Part shown: positions 11,914-25,299 of the stretch, piece by piece
Position numbering within the stretch: the first letter of the stretch is position 1
Layout: every line of letters begins with the position of its first letter
NCBI GenBank assembly: GCA_930367205.1
Contig: OV884011.1
Location: 118,603,866-118,667,865, forward strand
From: Acanthosoma haemorrhoidale
Taxonomy: Eukaryota; Arthropoda; Insecta; Hemiptera; Acanthosomatidae
Length of the DNA: 64,000 nucleotides
Direction: 5' to 3'
Notes under the pieces: generated by a model
Told to the model about the DNA's origin: nothing
Database searches by the model: none
Seen by the model: the letters and a program-made list of their open reading frames with translations, nothing else
Made by a program: the position numbers and the translations under genes

Positions 11914-14900
11914 TTTGATTAGTCAAATAACCTTTAAATATCTTCGAAGTGTATATTTTTAACTAGTTCGTATTCCAGATGTCTATAAATTTCCATTATT
12001 CGTCTTCCACTTTTAGAAAAATATACCCTGGAGATACTCCAAGCATATTGTTTTTCAATTGAAGACCTTACGATGTTATGCCACTCAATGACTTTAAACT
12101 TCCCACACAAATTCAAGAATTTGTCCGATTACCAACAGAAAAACATTTCACTAAAACAATAGCTTCAAAAAATCTACTAACTCGGGAGATTGGTAACTAC
12201 AAGAAATGTCTCAAAATTAATATTCATAGAAGAACTAAGCATTTGTTGGTAAACTAAAAATTGTACTTTTCATTTAGATTTTATAAACTTTATTACGATT
12301 ATCTTCAAGATCATTCTAATTTAAATTGAAAATATTACTATTATATTGTAAATAGTCATAAAAATCGTGTTAACATTTTTATTAAACTTCGTTTTCTTTT
12401 TTTTCTTTTTTCCTACTATTTAAAAAATAGATCATGTTATAGCTAATACAATAACATAAGAAGGATACCGCGTCATGTAATAAAAATCTATCTGAAATAA
12501 ATCGGATTGTAAATAAATATTTCTTATTTTAAAATGATGCCATCTTTTGGAGTAATACTCCTAGAATAATCAATTTAAACCAGTTAAAAAAAATAAATCG
12601 TAAATAAATTTAAATACCCGCCTCATAGGGAAACTGTTTGTATGGTCAAAGGAAGCATAGAAAAATAAAAACTCAATAATATTTAAATTATATACCCATG
12701 GTACTAGGTTAAAAGGAGTTAAGTACGTTTTTGCTACTTTTAGAAAACACAATAGAAGATCATGACAATACGAAATATGTATCAGATAAAAAACATGATT
12801 CGTGAAAATATTTGGAAGTTAGTTTTTAGTGATTTACGAAAGTAGTAAAAAGGGACCTAACCACTTTTATCCCAGCACCACAAATATATAAAAAATTTAA
12901 TTTTTTAACAGTAAAAAAAAATCTTAATCTTGCCTGACAAAAAAAAAAAGGCCGTATAATTGATCCTTGTTAGTTAATTATATGGTCGTAGAACTCCGAC
13001 GTATTACCTACGGCTATTAGTTGCGATGTACAACAATCCAACCACGTGATATATTGTACCTATACATAAACTGTATTGCAGCCTGCTCCGCAGAAGGGAT
13101 GCAAGGTGCCGCTGGACAATAACCACACACATCACTAACTGTCAGACAAGCCGTAGTAACATCTCCTTGTGCTTTGTCTATCTGCTCTTGATCATCAACA
13201 CTATCGAACATGCCACCGCTGTGGTGACCGACCCATCCTAAGGACCACATTAGGATACCATATAATAAACTGTATGGTTTATTAAAACTTTGGTAGGTAA
13301 TGAAATAAATAAATTACGTTGTTCATCTCATAACAGAGTTGATTTTAGGTATTCTTTGAAGCGATAATTATTACGACACAAAATCAATAAAATAACAATA
13401 AAGAAAGAAGGAAGAAAATAAAACTTGCACAAAGAGAATATTCTTATTTGAACTAAAAGTTACTTTTGCCATTAAAGACTGGAGAAAGTAGTTATGGAGT
13501 TTTATTCTTAAAATTAATTAGTAGGATTAAAATAAGAAGAAGAGGCTAAGTGAAGAGTTAAAACTAAAGACTCCGCTGATGATGGCATAAGGAAACCGAA
13601 GTTCCAGGACGTAAACGATCTTTAGGATCATCATAAATTGCGAAAACGACCGTCTAATTAGTCAATAAGTTGAGCGTTAGTTGAGGAGTTAATTTTGCAA
13701 TACAAAATAGTTAAATTTCGATAAATCAATTCACTTACCCCACTGTCTGCTATATCGTAATCTCCTACCTTTGGAAATCATTGATTAGAACGGATCTTTT
13801 AGGAAGCAAAGAGAATCTGAAAACCATCCTCTAAAAGAACTAAGAATATGCTAAACTAGCACTGAGGGTACACAACTTTTTGCTTTGAGGAAGGTCTGAA
13901 TAACCATGCTAGTCAAAGATCTCTCTATGTTCGTCAAATGAAGTACGAAACCTAATCCTCCATTAAAAGTGCCGCTAGCTCGTAAACCAACTACCCTTGG
14001 ACCAAATACGAGCCTGGAGCCCCAGTTACCTCTAGGTATAATGGCTGTGACCCAAACACCTATTACACATTATTAATCAGACCGTGGAAATTTTCAATTT
14101 GATACTACACTAATAGGCATAATAAATCAGTGGCATGTTTCAAGGAGAGGGCAGTATTTGTAATGCCTGCGCAACATGGAACTGGTCCTCGTATCTATTG
14201 TCTTTAAGTCCAAACAAGGGGCTCACAACAAGGACAGGAAGGCAGGCTTAGTGACCAAGGATTTAGTGAATTACCTATTCACAATTGTTTTTATTTGTTA
14301 CAAATGTGGTTTTCTTATGATTAATAATCTGTGTGTGTGAGAAATAATTGTTTAACTTATAAAATGTTTAGTGTACTTTGATAGCTCAGGAAGCAGGGGA
14401 TAGAAAGGATAAAATAGAGGGAACCAGTGGACTGCTTTTAAAGAGGGGGTCACCCCCCTAGTCCCAGACTTGGCCAAAAGATTGGTCGCTAGTCGGTGGG
14501 GCCACCTAAGTAAAGGGGGAGTTTGGGGCTTGAGGTTTTGGGAAAAAGATATTCACGCCCAGGAAGAGTGTAATCATCAATTATTCAGCTCGAAGAGATG
14601 CGTGTCATTTCCATAACATATGTGGCAATGCAAGACCCTGGCAGCTATAACAAATCCCAGCACACAAGAACTGTACTATAAAGTAAGCTCGAGGCTCTTT
14701 TAATTGTACGAGGATGATACAACATAAATGACTGTTGTGTTTCAATACGATAAAAAAGTTAAATGCAGTTGATCTGATGCGCTTAGTTTTTACCATCCAG
14801 AATGTGAAACAGATCGGAGGCAGCAGTTAAATAGATAAAACCGATATGGTTTTATGCACAGGACTAATCTCGTGTATGCATACAGACTGGAGGTGGATCA

Positions 14901-15249
14901 TGCAAACAAACCCTTTTACAGACACAGCAATAGCTTCGACTGGATTCACGCCCATCAGATAGCCTGTTCCTATTTATCCGTGTTGGTTTCCTGAGTGCTC
15001 TATGAAAAAAACAAAACTCCATTGAAAGCCCATGGTCGTGATTTGGGTACAGGTCCCGAGTGTAGAATAGTTCCGAATTCCGTATTATTCAGAGTATTAA
15101 TAAATTAACACAAAGTAGTAAATGCTTGTTCTTATTAACACTTTATTAATGAACCATCTTCACTGAAAATTGTATTTTATTATATAATACAATTAATTTT
15201 AATAATAAATTGAGAAATAAAAAAACAGTATAAAGATAAACTGTTGACA
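11914..15249. other. Intron, no recognised gene apart from the patch at 13008
   Basis: Mostly AT-rich. GC-richer low-copy sequence at about 13980-14560 could be old transposon DNA, but no motif was found. Confidence 0.5.
13008..13252 (-). other. GC-richer unexplained segment with 77-codon frame
   Basis: In strongly AT-rich surroundings this about 240-bp patch is markedly GC-richer and open on the minus strand, with DVTTACLTVSDVCGYCPAAP and a clustered Cys pattern. No family is recognised. It may be an exon fragment, a retrocopy piece or a TE remnant. Confidence 0.25.
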
Positions 15250-15372
15250 TAAAAAACCTCAAACGGGGTTTCCCCACAAGCACGAGAAGCGAGCTCATGG
15301 GGGTACGTCGCCTGTGGTGAGCGTATTCCGATGCAACAATCCCATTGCATCGGCTAGCGCACCTTATGTTAT
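15250..15372 (-). repeat. Second copy of the structured SINE-like 3' domain
   Basis: Reverse-complement similarity to 34610-34790: AAGGTGCGCTAGCC, GGAATACGCTCACCA, and GGGGAAACCCCGTTTGAGG. It forms a strong CCGATGCAA/TTGCATCGG hairpin and a GGGG-AAA-CCCC hairpin. Upstream on the minus strand an AATAAAG hexamer precedes the domain, as in the other copy. Confidence 0.65.
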
Positions 15373-15920
15373 TCTGTTTGTTTTGTTATTCCTTTATTGC
15401 AATATCATCAACACATACAGAAAAAAAAAAGAGAGAAGAGATAAATTCAAAAACAAAATCTCTTATTAACTACTATTAATAAAAACCAAAACCAACTTAC
15501 GTATTACATATATGCAGTTTCTATTGTTGTTCTAACATTTGTTTTGAAACCTGAAAAATATGACAATATTTATGATTTTCCACGTGGCCTTAAACATGGG
15601 AAAATGACAGTCCGAATTCATAATACATACTTTTCCAATCAGGGCTTTACGTATCAGGGGGAATACATATCAGGGCTTTTAGTTTCAAAATCAGCTCGCT
15701 CCATTTCCAGAAACTTTAGGGAAGAGACATGTAACAACCCCGATTTCCATAAAAACTATAATATTATTGACGATAAAAACTTAACCTAAAACAACAACAC
15801 CTAATATATAGTATTCAAAACTATAGCAAACGTTCATTTACTTCAAATCGGCTGCCGAAAATCTTTAATATTACCCCCATAGAACTAAAGAACTACATTC
15901 CTACAGAATTTCATCGCCAT

Positions 15921-15963
15921 AATCGCAATAAATATCCTTCTGAATCGCAATAAATATCCTTCT
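15921..15963 (+). repeat. 21-bp tandem duplication
   Basis: Two perfect copies of a 21-mer starting AATCGCAATAAATATCC, separated by one base. Confidence 0.95.
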
Positions 15964-18752
15964 CCCCTCCATTCACTCCACTCATTCAATGTGTTTAAAT
16001 GAATATTACTTAGCTGTTTGCTATCACAAACAAACGAGTAGTTGCTAACTAATTAAAGAGTTTTGTTTTTTTATGGTATCTACTTTTATTTTTTAATGTG
16101 TATGTACACGTCCTGTAAAGAAGCAGGATATATAGCCTGTGATACAGCAGTATTAGTTTTCCAGCTGCCAAAATAGGCAATTGTCTTGTGCAAGATCATT
16201 ACGTTCAGAGATGTAATTTGCTAATAAAAATACAATAAATTCAAATAATCAAGGAGGAATATATTATTTGTAAAGGAATATGAAATATAAAATATGTATG
16301 AGGAAGGGAAAATATTTCATCCAGCCTTATAGCAATTCGATACTGGAACCTACCTATCATCTATCATCCAGGATCTAATTTGTTCTGAAATATAGGTTTT
16401 TGATAGAAAACGTCAAACTAATGGAAATATTCTACACTCGATTGGTTTTCCTTTCCAATACATTTATTTCGTACCGTTGTTTAAGTTTATTTTTTGTATG
16501 ATGTCCATTCATGTTCTACGCCCCATTTAGGACACCACTGGAGGTGTCCTATTCTATCGCTAGCCACATGTTTCAAATTTACAGAGCTACAAGTAAAGTA
16601 AAATTAAATCTACAATTATTTCATGACATAAAATACGGCATGATCTTGACTTATTTTTTTATTATTTTCTATAAGCATATATCTGTATGTGGGCTCCTAA
16701 AGGGTTCGAAAGCCCTTAACATATCCTCGCAATTATTTACCGTAACATTAATCTGATGTCACTACTCAGGTAACGGTTTCTTTTTGGGTGTAAATGAAAG
16801 ATTTAATGAATTCATGTAATTATGGTATCAGCACATGTTACTATTATTATTAATAAAGGCGTTGAGATCATTTATTTAATAACCTACTACACGATGGTAA
16901 TGTTTTTCCCCATTGGAAAATAATTGATTTATTAATGACACTTTATTATTTATTTTTCATAAGGTTTATTTGCAGTATCTCCTGGGATCATATGGTACTA
17001 CATGCAAAGTATCATTCCTATAAAAAAAGTGATTGACTTAAAGTTATTAACCCGATATTAATGACAGGTTAAATGACATTTTGTTACTATAGTTCAAAAC
17101 ACCAAACATGAATAGCATGTTGTTAATTAGGAAATAAATAACTTTAATTTTAACCTCATCATGGCCATAGAAAAATATTTCTTTTTATAATTCCAAGTAA
17201 TTATTTAAATATAGCCATATATGCTTTTATTATGAGGAAGGCTACATTTTTCTTTTCTTTCAAATATCAAAGGGGATTCCCATGTTCAAAATTAAATGCC
17301 TCCAGCCTGTATGAGGTTCACAAAGACAAGAACAGACGTATGCGATAATTTCTGGTATCAACAAAAAAATAAAATAAAATAAACTAGTAATGATTCAATC
17401 TATCTCATTTTTAAAGATAGACGCCATAACGCCTTGAAATGTGTCTATCTCTACAAAGACTAAAGTTGGCCTAATCTTTAGATTTTAGACCAGATGCGTC
17501 GCATATCAGAATAACATTATTTTTAACATGTAAATAAATCATTTGAATTTGAAAGTAGCTCTATATAAAATTCTTATACGATCTCAGTCGCTTATGGAGT
17601 AGGAAGCTGACCGATCCTGGGAGCATCAAAATTTCATACTTATGGATTGGAAGGAGTAAGGTTTTTCGGAATCAGGACGTTCCTGCTTTGAACACGCATT
17701 CATTCGACCTCATAGTTCGTTAGTCTTATCGAAATAACAAAATTTTGAGTGAATATCCAGCAGCTCTGTTAATGCTTTGTATATTCCCCCATAGCTAACA
17801 CATCGAATATTTATTGATCCGTTTCTAATCGTTGAAGTCTTAGAGTAATTTATTTATTTCATTATTTTCTCCTTCGATCAGGTAGATCATTGCCTGATTC
17901 CAACACTAGTGGACTTATTCCAACCTATTTCACTCGTCCTCAATATAATAATATTAAAAAGAAAAATATAAGATTGAAAAATATTTACAAAATAATACGC
18001 ACACCAGTGGCAGAACAACCAACCCTCTTATTCAGAGCAGTAATAACTAATTACTCTCTTGGGCCTCAAACGTAAGGCTATGAACAAACACTTCCCCGAC
18101 ATCATACTCACCAATGTAAATACTTCTGATTTTTTATGTTGATGTTCTACTAATGGTTCCTTACATTTGATATATATTCTGCCGGAAAAATATTTTCCCC
18201 CTTCCGTCGAAGAAACCTTTCCAGCCCTTCTGTCGAATGGTTGGGAGTTGAGGATCTAATCATAAAGTGGGATCATTGACAGTGTCAGTGCCCGCTATTA
18301 TTTTTGGAGTGTTTGTTAAAAAGAGTATAAGTCATAAATTCAAAATTTTCAGTAGACACATTTTATTGATTCTACTTTTTCTAAATTAAAATATTATTTT
18401 CAAAAAATAGAATAAATAAGATGTGTCAACTGAAAGTTTACTTCTATGACTCATACTCTTTTTACCAAACACTCTCGATTTACAGTGTGCAGAGATTGAA
18501 TATATAAAAAAATTAATGAAATAAGAAAAGATAAAATAAAAATGTATATATACAGACAAAAGACACATACTCTTCAGGAATTAAAAATATACCGAAATCA
18601 GAGTTCTCAAAACAATATGAAGAAAATAAAACAAGAACTTGCTAAACAGATGGCAATGAAATTTTGTAGGAATGTCTTTAGTTCTGAGGAGGTAAGGACA
18701 TAATAAAGAATATCGGCCGCAGATTTGACATAAATGAACGTCTGATTTGGTG

Positions 18753-19091
18753 TTAAATACACCATATATAAAGCGTTGTTGTTTTAATATAAGTTTTCAT
18801 CGTCAATAATATTTTTGTTTTTATGTAAATCGGCCTTGTTTCTTGTCTCTCTCGTGAAATTACTGAAAATGGATTGACACTAACCGCCTCCATGTGTAAT
18901 GTACAATGCGTGGAAAAGTATCTATTATGAATTGGGGCTTTAATTAGCACATTACCATTACTGTCAACAATATTGTGTTCGCAACCCCAACTGTTACTAG
19001 ACGGATGATATTGTGCATGAAAATTATACCATACAATCATTGGGGCGATTGTAAATTTAAATGTTTTCTGTCCTATTGAGTAGGATATCAA
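18753..19091 (-). other. Unrecognised 112-codon open frame
   Basis: This is the longest frame in a gene-poor stretch that I cannot link to a family. The central part has a mixed, non-low-complexity composition (SSNSWGCEHNIVDSNGNV, then HCTLHMEAVSV), but the C-terminal end is AT-driven (KTYIKTTTLYIW). There are no clear splice sites, Kozak context or repeat copies. A chance frame is as likely as a decayed gene. Confidence 0.2.
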
Positions 19092-20251
19092 ATTAATGAT
19101 CTCGAGGTCTTCTGTGTTGTAACCTTAATCTTGTGTTGGAACTTACTGAGCTATAATTTTAAAAGTTAATAAAATTGGTTTCGCAATTTTTTCGCATCCG
19201 TAACGAAACGCTTAATTATTAAAAACTTAACAATTTAAAGTTGCCAGTAGTGAGATAAAAAATATTAAAACACAATGGGCTGGAGTGTATTTAAGTTTAT
19301 GTGAGAAAAAACAATTAACTAACTCCCTTTCACGCAATCTTTATGGCTTCTACTCACGAAAGAGGTTATGTCCGAAACAAAGCTTCCTTTTAACTCCTAT
19401 AACGTCATCGTTTGCTTTAGACACAACAGTGCGCGCTAGGTGTCCATCCGCTATTATTTACTGAAATTTGCTTTTAATAAGTCAATAATAACAATAAATG
19501 GCATGTGAGTATTTCCAACTACACATTCTACTGCATTTTTACTGATTATAATTCAAAGTGTCAAATCGAATTGTGTATTGAAGAAAACTGTATTGTATTG
19601 CTATAGCCCCTAAGCATCCTTACAAATTAATTATCACTATTTTATTTTTTAATATAAGAGCTTTTTAATTTGTAAAATATCAGAGAACAATAATCGAAAA
19701 GTATAATACTGGGCTTTACATCACCTGAGCAGTGGCTCTCTAACCACTTCTAGAGATGCAGCAGCCATCAGGAAGATCCTAGTTAATCTCAATGGGCATT
19801 AAGTTCAGACAAGGGGCTTGCGTATTAGTTACTGCGAATGAAAACAACAATATTTGGTTGTTGCTCGGGTATTTGGTATGCCGACACACCAGGTAGAGGT
19901 TCTCATGCTAGGTAAAGATATTTTATACTTAGGGCAGGGAAGCTGGACGGAGGATGGGTATAAAAAAACGACGCCTCTACCTAGCACTTACAATAGAAAT
20001 AATTTACCAGTACATGATATTGATGTTTGTTGTTTGGCGTTAATGGAGGAAACCCTCATAATCCTGTCCTCTGGAGTGAAACCAACACTCAGGACCAGAT
20101 GTACCCCTCAAACCTCAAGCCACAACCTACGGCATACCCATGTCCATGGCAGCTCTCCCCCTATTGTTGTTATTTACTGATTCAGTACCTACTGTTTCGG
20201 TTTCTGCACAAATGAGTCAGTCTGTAGATATATTTAGATTGCGTTCTATGT

Positions 20252-21430
20252 TTTTTTTGGTCACGGAAAGGCCTTAAAGACAACGCGAATATCATTACTT
20301 TCGGTTCTTTTCTTGTTTTTGTTTTTCCTTTCCCTCCATTTTTCCCTCATTATATCTGCGTGCTTTTGTTTTCTTTCTTCTGTCCACGCGACTCCCTTTT
20401 TCGATTTTTTCTTTCCCACAAGAACCTTGATTTCCTTTAGTCTTTTCTTATATCTTTCTCCGTCCTGACAATCCTGGTCCGTTATTCCTAGTCTTTCAGT
20501 TTCTTCCTTCATCTGCTTGGTGTATCCCCTTGAGCTTTTGTATCCTAGGATTATCTGGAATATTTCCTTGTTTAGTCTTTCCGGGGCCATTCTCACCATA
20601 TCTCCGTGGGATTTCAGTCTCCTGATCCTTATGCCCGTTTCTAGGTCTTTTGTGTCTTTGTAGATTTCCTGGTTGGATCTTAGCCTGTATCCTTATTGTG
20701 TCTTTCTGGAGCCGTAGATCCTTCTTAGGATTCTTCGTTCAATTCTCAGTAATTATTTTAGATTGGGGAGGCATGAGGTTTCCGTCCCAAATAATATTAC
20801 CGGTTTAACGATTGTGTTGTAGTGTCTTATTTTCGCTTTAGTGGACAGGTTTTTCTTGTTATACACGTTACTGGTTGCAAAACTTAGTCTCTCTAGTTTA
20901 GTGATTCTCTCTTTCGTACTTTCTTTTTCCAAACCGTTGTTACATATAGTCTCGCCTTAAATTTTTGCGTTACTTTTATTGGTCCGGATTTGTTTTCTAC
21001 TGCTTTCTTCTTGAAGTCTGGGTCTGTAGTCATTAGTTCTGTTTTTTCGTAAGAGATTTGTAGACCTGTTTTTTTGGCTATTTCTGTCAGTGTGTTTATT
21101 TGGTCGATCGCCTCGTCTTCCGTTTCCGCTAAAAGGGCAAGATCGTCTGCGTAGGCAAGGCACTTTATTTTGACGTGGTTGTTCTTGGTCCCTATTGTCG
21201 CACCCCTATTATTGGTTCTCCATAACCTTTTCATGATTTTATCCAGCACTGCGTTATACGGTGTTGGGGCCGTCTCCTGGCCTGAGCCCTGTTTTTGGAA
21301 AGGTTTGCTGATGGATCCTTGGAATTGTACCTTGGATTCGGTGTCCGTTAGTGTTAGTTCTATGAGTTTCCTAGTCTTCTGGTCAATTCCGTATTCTCGC
21401 AGTATATGTTCTATGTTATTATACATATAA
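20252..21430 (-). pseudogene. Degenerate LINE reverse transcriptase and C-terminus (third LINE family)
   Basis: On the minus strand, 20893-21426 encodes YNNIEHILREYGIDQKTRKL, a decayed motif B (SGQETAPTPYNAVLDKIMKR), the catalytic LAYADDLALLAETEDEA and TGLQISYEKTELM. After frameshifts, 20261-20599 gives the C-terminal MVRMAPERLNKEIFQII segment and a very basic KKRLKEIK...RKNKNKKR tail. The T-run at 20252-20259 is the likely poly(A) end. The motif order is a LINE ORF2; no LTR features are seen. Confidence 0.8.
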
Positions 21431-23844
21431 TTAGATTTATTTTAGATGTGAAGAATTAGGCTGGTTTCTGTTAAGATTTTAATTATTTTTTTCAACGGGA
21501 ACTCCATCATTTTTGAGTGGAACTTAACTTCCTCACGACGGTTGTTGTTGTTGGAGCTATCCCATATTTTTACCATCTTCTTAATATCCCTAAGCCTACG
21601 CAGCAAGGCTTTCACACATCTGCTTCACAAATCAATCAACTTAACCGTTTTAATTATGTCGTTAACTAACCCCAAGAAAATAGTTAGACTGAGTACTGAC
21701 CTCTGAGGAATACAATCACTTTATGGTACCTTTTCAGGTAACAGTTACCTAATGTTCCTTAGGTATTCCAACATTTTGCTAGTTACCCCCCATTTCGGAA
21801 GAACATCGATGTAAGTATTTATTTATTTTTTAATTTATTGGAGTTAAACGCCTTATGAGGGAAGAGGTGTATGTCCAAAAGCTTTGAACCAATCCTACTC
21901 ATACAGTGAAGCAGTTTTTTTAAAATTATATATCATAATCCAGGCATTGTTTCACGGTACAACTACTTTCTATAATACCTATAGCAAGGCTGTGAACAAA
22001 TAAAATAATAGTTCATTTTTCAGTATCTAACAACTCCCTGGAACTCAATCTTCAAGTGGAAGAGGGGCACGTGTAGACACTATTCGTACTCGTTCTCGCG
22101 GTAACCCAAACAGACTCTCTGTAGGGGTATCTTTCTGTCTTTAAGACTAACCTCCGGTAAAGCTCCTTTTAAATTTACAAGAAAGATTTTAGCCTTAAAA
22201 ATATCGGTTGATATAAATTATTCATTTCGGCTAAACTGAATCCCTATTCCCATTATTCATGAAATGGTGTGAGGACTTCATCGTAAAGTCGTTTAGCTGA
22301 CTACATAAAATTCCTGCAAGTGTTTAATTAAAATTACAACAGGTTCGATATCCACGCCGTAGTATTTCTTTAAGGTATCCACCCATTGCACGAAGCATAT
22401 AATTCAATTTCGTGTTAATCTGTTAAAGAATATTATGATTCGAATAAGTAGCAGATTTGTGCACATTCGTCACTGAAAATATATATATATATATATCATT
22501 AATGATTGTCAATATCACACTTAAGGCAGCAGATCCAACCTTGGTGAAAAGGAATTTTATGATTGATAATCAACAACACGTCAGGAGTGCACCACCGTCG
22601 ATCATGAAGGTAAAGGTTCTTGTAAATGTCGTGAGACATGTAAAAAAAAAAAAAAAAAGATAGCACTCGACAATTCGCAAGCATGATGTGAAATTATTGA
22701 ACAAATGTGAGTTCTGGTGAGTAAGGTAAAGACTAAAGTGGACTGTATAAACAAAAGGGTAAAAAGACTTTTACATTTTATAGCTGTCAGCAGCAAAGGT
22801 ATATGTAACAGAAAGGAAAATAGGGTTAGGGTAAGTTAGAGTAAATAGCTCGTTACTTTCACCGTATGATTCTTCCTAAACGAGCCTTCATCACAAAGGG
22901 ATCTCGCTTTACAACACCGAACGAAAGCATTTAAAATGAACATCACATGATTCAATCCTAACTCACATTCAGGAAACAAAATCATAGCAAATAAAAGGAA
23001 CTATTACATCTTTAAAAAAAATGACAATGTAAAATAAAGTGTACTAGTAGTAAGTTCTATAATATTGTATAATAACTGCATTTAGTAAATAACAATTAAC
23101 AATATAAAGTCAAAATGGATCCACGTATAAGAAAAGAAACAAAAATACGCCCCAGTTCCACCCTCTGGTGGTGAAAAACTATCCTAACACGCAGAGGGAA
23201 ACATGACTGTGAATTTCTAAGCTGAATGGTTCACACATTTTATCTCTTTCTTGACGCTCGCCGGACAGCGGCCGTGTCGTAGAGACCCCAGCCCGCGGCT
23301 GGCGTACCCCCCTCCCTTGGGAAAGGAAAAGGGACGATCCGACAAAATGAAAAAGATAATTATAGCTACTCCTTAAATAAGATATAGAATAGTTCTACTC
23401 CCGAACAGGTTTTACCTTTCAGTTACCTTCTGTCAGCAGGTCTGGCCAAATATTCGGTCATCAGGTTATAAAAGTCATATCTTAAATATCGTGATTGATT
23501 GGATGATTAAACTCCTATATCTGACAAAAGAAGAAGAAATAAAAACTAAAACAAGTCCCGTTAAACTATTAAGTTGTCTAGAGTACCAGGTATTACACTA
23601 TTAATCGGGTTGTTTTTTTGTCCATATTTTAGGTAATATTTTGTTCAAAAGGTGATTTTCAGGTGCTGAAACGGTTTATAAAATGAAAGGCATACCCCAA
23701 GAATCTCTTGGCATGACGACGAGGGGTGCTTGGCTAGATTGAGCATTTGTACGATTAATAACAGTTTTACCCTCCACTGCACTATTGCTCATCCATACCT
23801 CTTCTTCATTTTAACTCGAATGTCTTGTTTAAATTTACAAAAGC
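21431..23844. other. Intron, no recognised gene
   Basis: AT-rich with a GC-rich 90-bp patch at about 23250-23340 (CCCGCGGCTGG) and a short (AT)n at 22480. No coding motif seen. Confidence 0.55.
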
Positions 23845-24312
23845 CTTTTTTTTTTATATCTCCTTATTACAAAATTAATATATGTTACAAAATAGAGATT
23901 ATACAAACGAATCTATTAACAATCGCTTCATTATATTTCCTGTAGCTTGGCTACATATTATACAAATTCTGTTTTCCACTAATAGTGATCTGCATTGTAC
24001 AATAGTATAATGATGTACAATATACATTAATGGGCTGAATTTATTAAAAGTGATGGGGCTCACCTTATTTATCATAGACTTGAAACTAACTTAAATCTAG
24101 CAATAAAAACTTTAACTAAATATTAACCTAATTTTCCCCGACAGTCTGTTGCCATCGATGTGGGAAGGGTGGTAGGGTCATAGGGCGAGGTGCTGCAGTG
24201 AGTCAAAAAACTTGATGTGTCAAAAAATCAAAAAATGTGGACGAACTCATCCACCGATGGCACACCAAGGGTGCAGGTCGTAGAGAGACGTATGTCGGAA
24301 CACATTTAAATT
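23845..24312 (-). mobile_element. Second LINE family, 3' UTR fragment
   Basis: A T-run at 23845-23854 and the following about 460 bp align with the 3' end of the copy at 26614-28030. Shared stretches include CCCCGACAGTCTGTTGCCAT and GAGTCAAAAAACTT, followed by the region coding VPSVGEFIH. Small indels are present, including a local duplication of a CAAAAAAT motif near 24220. It is 5'-truncated near 24312. Confidence 0.82.
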
Positions 24313-25299
24313 AACGGAAGCTGCGTTAACATGAACTTATAAACGAATTATAAAGGGCGCAAGTTGTGGGATTAAGATATATCTAAGGAAGATCCGATGG
24401 AGTTTCCTAAAAGTTCCCAAATGATAATAAAATTATTCTAAAATAAATATTCTTGAGAATATTTTTGACCGAAATATGGTTATTTTCTAAACCAAAATTG
24501 CTTAAAAGAAGCTGGATAAATTGTGAGTAGTTCAAGTACACCTTTGAAATTGGATCGAAATCCTGATACCTGAGTACTGATCACCACTTAGTAGCCCAAG
24601 CAGTAATTTAATTAATGTACAATATAGGTCAAACTACATTAAATTGAGTTAAACTTTAAACGGATCGCATTACTCATCATGGGAATAATAATAATCCTAT
24701 AATGATAAATTAAGTTCAATAAGAAAGGTCATAAATATAAGGTGAGTGCAAACATCAATTTTCTTCATCCATTAATTTCACTCTCAAAGTTTCATTACCT
24801 GCACTAATTAAAATAATTTCGAAACTTTGAATGTGACGATGACTATTATAAATATTTAAAAAATGTCCATATAAAAGGGTGTATTCTTTTCTAGGCTGAA
24901 TTTCATTGAGTTAGCTAGTGTAAATATAAAATAAAATAGTTCGGTGATTACCAAACCCAGGGATAGGTCGGTCGGTCTATGTATCTACCTTCATATAAAA
25001 GTGCCCTAACCACCCGAAATTTTACAGCTATGGGAAACCCAGGGGGTTTGTGCACACTTTTGTCCCAGACAAAAATGTCAGAGTTGTTGATGGCGCAATA
25101 TGATAAGTACAGGAAGAACAGTATTACGACAATATGGTCACCACCGGGGGTCCGGGAGGATCAGAAAGAGCGCTCAAGGACGTGACGAAGCCGGGCGTAA
25201 GTCCTGCCATCGTATTTGTTTGTAGACATTTGGGACCGCTTGAAATAATTGTGGCAGAAGGAACAATTGGGACTAGATCGTCGGTTCGTTCGATGTACG
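24313..25299. other. Intron upstream of the gypsy integrase fragment
   Basis: AT-rich to about 24970. From about 25130 composition becomes GC-rich, as in the adjoining Ty3/gypsy remnant, so 25130-25299 is probably part of it, without clear motifs. Confidence 0.5.

Larger units (their letters stand above)
15373..20251. other. Intron, no recognised gene
   Basis: AT-rich sequence including the 21-bp tandem pair at 15921 and an unrecognised frame at 18753. Sequence at about 19690-20200 is more complex and partly open (SNLKPQPTAYPCPW) and may be a decayed transposon; the family is unknown. Confidence 0.45.
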
